From Galeruca laticollis (taxonomy: Eukaryota > Arthropoda > Insecta > Coleoptera > Chrysomelidae), in NCBI GenBank assembly GCA_963921935.1, contig OY998175.1, positions 261,055,709 through 261,119,708 of the forward strand: a DNA stretch of 64,000 nt, given 5' to 3'. Positions 59,691 through 64,000 of the stretch are shown piece by piece. The position numbers and the translations under genes are program-made. Below the pieces are notes generated by a model, which saw only the letters and a list, made by a program, of their open reading frames with translations, was not told the origin of the DNA and ran no database searches. Numbering within the stretch: the first letter of the stretch is position 1; the number at the start of each line of letters is the position of its first letter.

Positions 59691-61500
59691 ACATCACTGA
59701 AAGTGCCGCAGCACTTACGCAACGACATGAAGAAAGTAAGGCAGAGATAATTCAATATTATGAAAGGGAACACTCAGTAGCTACTGCTTACCACAGTTAT
59801 TGTTTTAAAAAGATAGAAGAGTGGGGCGAGAAATATGATCTTTTGGCTTCAGATCGCCGCTTATTTCCTAAAAAAATTGATTTTCAGAATATACGGAAAC
59901 AGCACTTCAGAGAGAATTATGGTGAGAAAAGTGAACAAAATATGTTTTCTAAGTTAGAAGAGAATTTCCTTAAAAGAGAAGTTTTATCTTATCGCGTCAG
60001 TCAAATAGGGATTATTATGTAGTTACATTCTTCACAGTAATAATGAAGAGAGCAAGGATGTAGATTTGGCATTCAAATGAAGTCATGCTTGTCGACGCAA
60101 CAAGTAACTGCGATGTACAAAATCACAACTTTTTTTTGCCACTCATTCAGTAGCTGGAGGAATACGTTTAGGATGTATTATTTCAACCAGCCAGAAATAA
60201 CAAGTATGGAGCTTTGTACAGTAAAAAGTACCCTGAAAATTATTATTACTGATGACGGCATGATCGAACGGAAAGTCCTAAAAAATAATGGCCTTCTTCA
60301 AAAATACTTTTGTGCTTATTCTTAAGAGTGTCTGGAAATGATTGAATATGTCAAAAAAATAACACACATCGATTATTTCAAGATATCCTTTATGCTAAAA
60401 GTGATTCAGGACTTGAATTATGAATTATATTTGAAAAAGTTTGATAAATGATGCAAATTTTTAAATTCCAAAAAATATATTGAACAGAAGATTGATAATG
60501 ATTTAGTCTCTTGGTGCATGCCAGGAGATATTTACTGACTCGTGGCGCGGATACGAATAATTATATAGAAGTTATGATTAGAATTTTCAGGATATACCTT
60601 CAGAACGCACGAAAGCTTATAACTTACCCGACATAACTGATTTTATTATCAGTGATTTTCAAAATTATTACAAGCAAATACTCCTAGACTTAGCTTTTGA
60701 GAAAGTAGATGGAAGAAGTGTTAAGAAGTTTTGCCCGGATTCTAAAGATTTGGATCTAAATCAATTGCGACATCTGAATAAAATGTATTATTCTGTCAAA
60801 AGCAAAAATAAATCTGAGGAATATTTCATGAATATCAACATTGGAATTTGTACCTGTCCTGTATGAACAAATGGGAAAATTTGAAAACATCATTCTTTCA
60901 TCATAAACAAATTTGAATAAGAAAATTTGCAAAATACTTTGATTTAAAAAAATAAAATATCACTATATGCAATTGCTTCAGGAGTTGAACCATCGACAGG
61001 TCTATTTTGTCCTCTGCAACTTGGAGAAATTCCGAAAAAAGCACCTATAGTGACAGATCAGAACAGCACAGTACATGAAGAGAGCGATATCTGTGAGTCA
61101 CAAGAACAATACCGTAACATAAATGACTCGGATAAAAAAACAAGATTTCGGATGCAAACGAAAAATAGTAAAAATGTATATCAACATTAGACCAAAACGT
61201 TAGACAAGATTTAGAAGACGATCCATGCGGTTTCTCAGAAGCAATAAATGCTTGTTGTGTAGCTTAAGACAAATACGTAAATCCCACATCAACATCAATA
61301 AGTGGATTATTTGGAATGTTTAAATTTCATCTGGTTGAACCCTTGCGAGTTATCAAAAAAACACCGAGTAAAGGAAAAAAAGATGAGCGCACATCCAATA
61401 TCTACTGCCAGAAAGAAATCGATGAACACAGGGACAATAAAATTGCAGTCAAGAAGAAGAATGCAACCCCTAATAAAGAAAGATGTATGAAAAGTATTTA
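59690..61500 (+). pseudogene. MULE (Mutator-like) transposase, decayed
   Basis: Pieces in order on the plus strand: N-terminal region ALTQRHEESKAEIIQYYERE and HSVATAYHSY (59700-59800); LVDATSNCDVQNH with the first catalytic Asp at about 60094; a RGADTNNYIEVMIRIFR segment near 60545-60595, the hTNNYvEa-RifKD motif of insect MULEs; an ILLDLAFEKVDGRS stretch (60680-60720); and a SWIM-type zinc motif, INIGICTCPV then KHH (60835-60905). The C-terminal basic tail lies at 61380-61490 (HPISTARKK, QSRRRMQPL). Stops and shifts occur throughout. The catalytic middle is badly worn. Confidence 0.75.
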
Positions 61501-62490
61501 AACCCCAAAAAATAATCTTTTTAAATAAAAACTGGATGAGAAGTATCGAACTAAATTTTTAACATTATGTTAGTTTAGTTGAATCTTGCACTAATAATCA
61601 TGGGAATTGCAATGTATATCGGACGACTGATATCGCACACACTTCTTAGACCACAACCGTCCGATACAAGATTGACTTCAGCATTTCCCAATCTGCAATA
61701 AAGTATGTCCGATACGGTTATTCAAAATGGACATGACGGTAAAAGCCGTCTCGCGCTCTGCTCACATAAGTTTGAAGTGCGGTGCTCATGGCGGTTTTTT
61801 CCGTCGTTACAGAAATGTTTTGTAAATAAAGTAAACTATGACAAAAACTATTGTAAGAATAATATTAAAATTCAGGTATTCATTTATAAATATTTATTTA
61901 GATGTTTGCATGATATACTGTAAAAAAATCGCCACGGCATAAGGATGGGTTATTCTTACAGCCGGAGCAGTGGAAAGTTGTTTCCTTTCTTTCCTCTTGA
62001 TGCTGGTGACAACAAACACGTCGTGTGGAAAAAGAGCCCTTCCATTAGTTTATACGGGATTTTTGTGAGGATTTTGATTCTCTTGCATCTTACTAACCGG
62101 CGCATGTGGCTTATTAGGGACTGGACTATCAATTTTGATGAGCCTATAGTCGTATATCGTCATCTTACTTTTGGTGATCTTTATAAATAATAATTAGAAA
62201 CTGGGTATCACAATTTTGAAGAATAGGAAAGCCAGGTTTTATGTACCATCGAAGAGTTTTCCTGTCGCAAGCGTAATATGCCACTGACTGATTTGGCGAT
62301 CAACTCCGCCCATAAACTTACTTTATTTATACGAGTATATGGGATAATGCTTTTGTTTGTAAACTCCGTAGTAATGTAGGCTACCTATCATTATTCATCC
62401 CATTTCCCTACTAATATACCATCATGACTACATTTGAATATTGTTACTCCTTCATTTAACTTTTGAATTTTATTTTCCACTGGGATGTTT
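61501..62490. other. Anonymous DNA
   Basis: Plus-strand frames at 61705-61923 and 61945-62190 have no recognised domain. No other feature supported. Confidence 0.4.
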
Positions 62491-62496
62491 AATCTG

Positions 62497-62745
62497 TCAG
62501 CTCTCAAGGCACCAGTACAATGTGTATTGCGAGTGAGCAGTATAGATCATAAACATTATAATGATTGTCCATAAACAGCGAATGCCGGAATTTGAGTGCC
62601 CTTCCATTAAATTTACTACAACATTAGCAGCATGGCCGTTGCCTCCAAAATCATCGATTTGGCCGGTGTACACAACAAACTCTAAATTAGTACCATCAGG
62701 TTCCGTCAGAACATAAGGTAACTGCAGGTAATATGGCCACTTCAA
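62497..62745 (-). pseudogene. piggyBac-like transposase fragment (PGBD4 type)
   Basis: Minus strand: GTNLEFVVYTGQIDDFGGNGHAANVVVNLMEG, then a run ending near the expected catalytic Asp region (DNxYTS) that is out of frame here. The vYTGk...GHa-kVV--Lm-G pattern is diagnostic of piggyBac-like transposases. Only about 45 residues are recognisable; the rest of the transposase is missing. Confidence 0.75.
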
Positions 62746-63046
62746 GGACTTATCCTTTCAAATTGCAGAAGACGAAACAAATATCAAATTCTGGACTATG
62801 CGTTAGATAAATTGAAGCCTTAAGCATAAGTTTTCAATAAATAAAAATGTATATTTTTCAAAATTATGTTTTCATTGTTTTTTTAAAAAAGTTACAAATG
62901 GCCATATTGTCGATCCGGGGTCGGTAATATGGCCACATACTTAAATATGATAATTTTATTCTTAAAAGTAAAGTAAGTAGGTATTACCCGAAAGAAAAAT
63001 TTAGAACGTACATAAAAAATAAAAATAAAGAATTACTTTCCATCAC
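62746..63046. other. AT-rich spacer with a 35-base imperfect palindrome
   Basis: 62900-62934 reads GGCCATATTGTCGA, a short GC-rich centre, then TCGGTAATATGGCC. The block AATATGGCCAC also occurs at 62730-62740 inside the piggyBac fragment. Otherwise AT-rich with no genes. Confidence 0.45.
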
Positions 63047-64000
63047 AATATGGACAGAGGAACACTTCTATTTTCTTCTGGGTAAGCCCCAAGCATTCTT
63101 CATGGATATACTTCCTATAAGAAGAGCATAAACGCATATGCGCTACTCTGTCATCTTACAATACCAAGATTCTGTTTTGTTTTTGAATTTTCCTGTGAAA
63201 GAAGGAACTGTTTTTTGGTAACACTTTTTTTACGTGTGCTTGGTGTTTCGTTCTCTGATTTGAAAGTGCTCGTAAATAAATCCTTCGTGACTAATTGTGC
63301 AAGTTTTCGGGGTTTATTATCCTACACTACTGCTCGTTACGGAGCATCCACCATGTCGATGAATGAGACGTTGCTAGCTTTGTAGGAGTCATTTTGCATA
63401 TCCTCAGATCCAAAATATCCATCTTGATCTTTATCATCGTCTAGACTAAAGGGAAAATTAGAGTGACTAGATTCCGGGGAAGATATTCTAGTTCGGACAG
63501 GTTTCATTGTTGTGTGCCCGATGTTGAAGGTACACTGTCATCTTCCACAGTGGGGGATCCACAATGGTTCTGGTGGTTTCATGGCGTCTTGTGTTCCTGG
63601 TACTTTATTCGTGACGGTACTGGGAGCAAATGCTATCTCCAGAATTGCATCAGGGTTGAAAGGATAAACTCCCGTACAACTGAATCCAGATTTTATATTT
63701 AGAGGAGGTATAGATTTCGTATTCTTAAGCAAACTGGACGAATCTTTAGTCTAAATGACTTTTTGCTCCGTCAGTAATAATTAGACTAGGTTCGGCAACC
63801 TTAAATTTTGCAAAATGATTAATCCAATCACAAAAAATTCCGATGTTCATACTTCCTTTTGGGTTCATGCGCACAGATGTCCCTGGAGGTAGAGAGTCAA
63901 CCCATTCTTGCTTCACACGTTTTCCTCTGAGAAGCATCATTGGAGATATTACTGTGCCCAGAGCGTTACCACTGGAAACAATTGTTACATTCTGTCCTTG
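63047..64000 (-). pseudogene. pogo/Tigger-like DDE transposase, decayed, runs off the window edge
   Basis: Minus strand from the window edge: NALGTVISPMMLLRGKRVK, LPPGTSVRMNPKGSMN, FCDWINHFAKFK, then LIITDGAKSHLD with the second catalytic Asp (63950-63746). This is the DDE_1 core order of pogo/jerky-type transposases. After several shifts comes a GVYPFNPDAILE segment (about 63690-63640) and an acidic stretch. The zinc-type tail YIHEECLGLTQKK...FLCPYCDG ends at about 63047. Multiple stops. The N-terminal HTH part would lie beyond 64000. Confidence 0.78.

Overview
The window is AT-rich eukaryotic DNA, almost certainly from an insect. The evidence is the set of mobile elements: an errantivirus-type Ty3/gypsy element with env, an Osvaldo-type Ty3/gypsy element, BEL/Pao, mariner, piggyBac, pogo-like and MULE remnants, non-LTR retrotransposons, and many Penelope-like elements (PLEs) with GIY-YIG endonuclease domains. 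I see no convincing host gene, no tRNA or rRNA, no CRISPR array and no prokaryotic operon. The species cannot be named; a beetle is a guess from the mix of families.

Layout. 1-9.4 kb: mostly anonymous DNA with a foldback repeat, a decayed BEL/Pao integrase region (5.15-6.3 kb), a long (TA)n tract and a small TA-flanked MITE. 9.85-11.64 kb: the 5' part of a LINE on the minus strand. 11.64-13.98 kb: two copies of a ribozyme-bearing repeat, one either side of a truncated mariner. 13.98-23.90 kb: a nearly complete Osvaldo-like LTR retrotransposon with 1.9-kb LTRs. 23.95-25.78 kb: a ribozyme-bearing palindrome and a truncated PLE. 25.87-34.20 kb: a young gypsy/errantivirus-type element with identical 366-bp LTRs, gag, pol and env. 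34.3-38.95 kb: a near full-length PLE joined head-to-head to a 5'-truncated inverted copy. 38.97-40.36 kb: two more PLE-related inverted-repeat structures. 42.5-44.9 kb: transposase and PLE debris. 47.2-52.25 kb: a decayed errantivirus pol/env fragment bracketed by PLE-type sequences. 52.3-55.9 kb: a decayed LINE with 3' tandem repeats. 57.8-64.0 kb: Cys-rich tail, PLE, MULE, piggyBac and pogo-like remnants.

The thread through the window is a family of small hammerhead-ribozyme-like motifs (CUGANGA core, stem II hairpin, GAAA, self-complementary stem III, short stem I). I find them at seven independent element types, always in or near PLE pseudo-LTR-like sequence, and often in both arms of a palindrome. 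Hammerheads in PLEs are established knowledge. The palindromic, ORF-less ribozyme elements here, and the extra nucleotide shared between core and stem II, deserve a closer look. (TA)n tracts mark the ends of nearly all these elements, and both LTR retrotransposons have inserted into such tracts, giving a readable nesting order.
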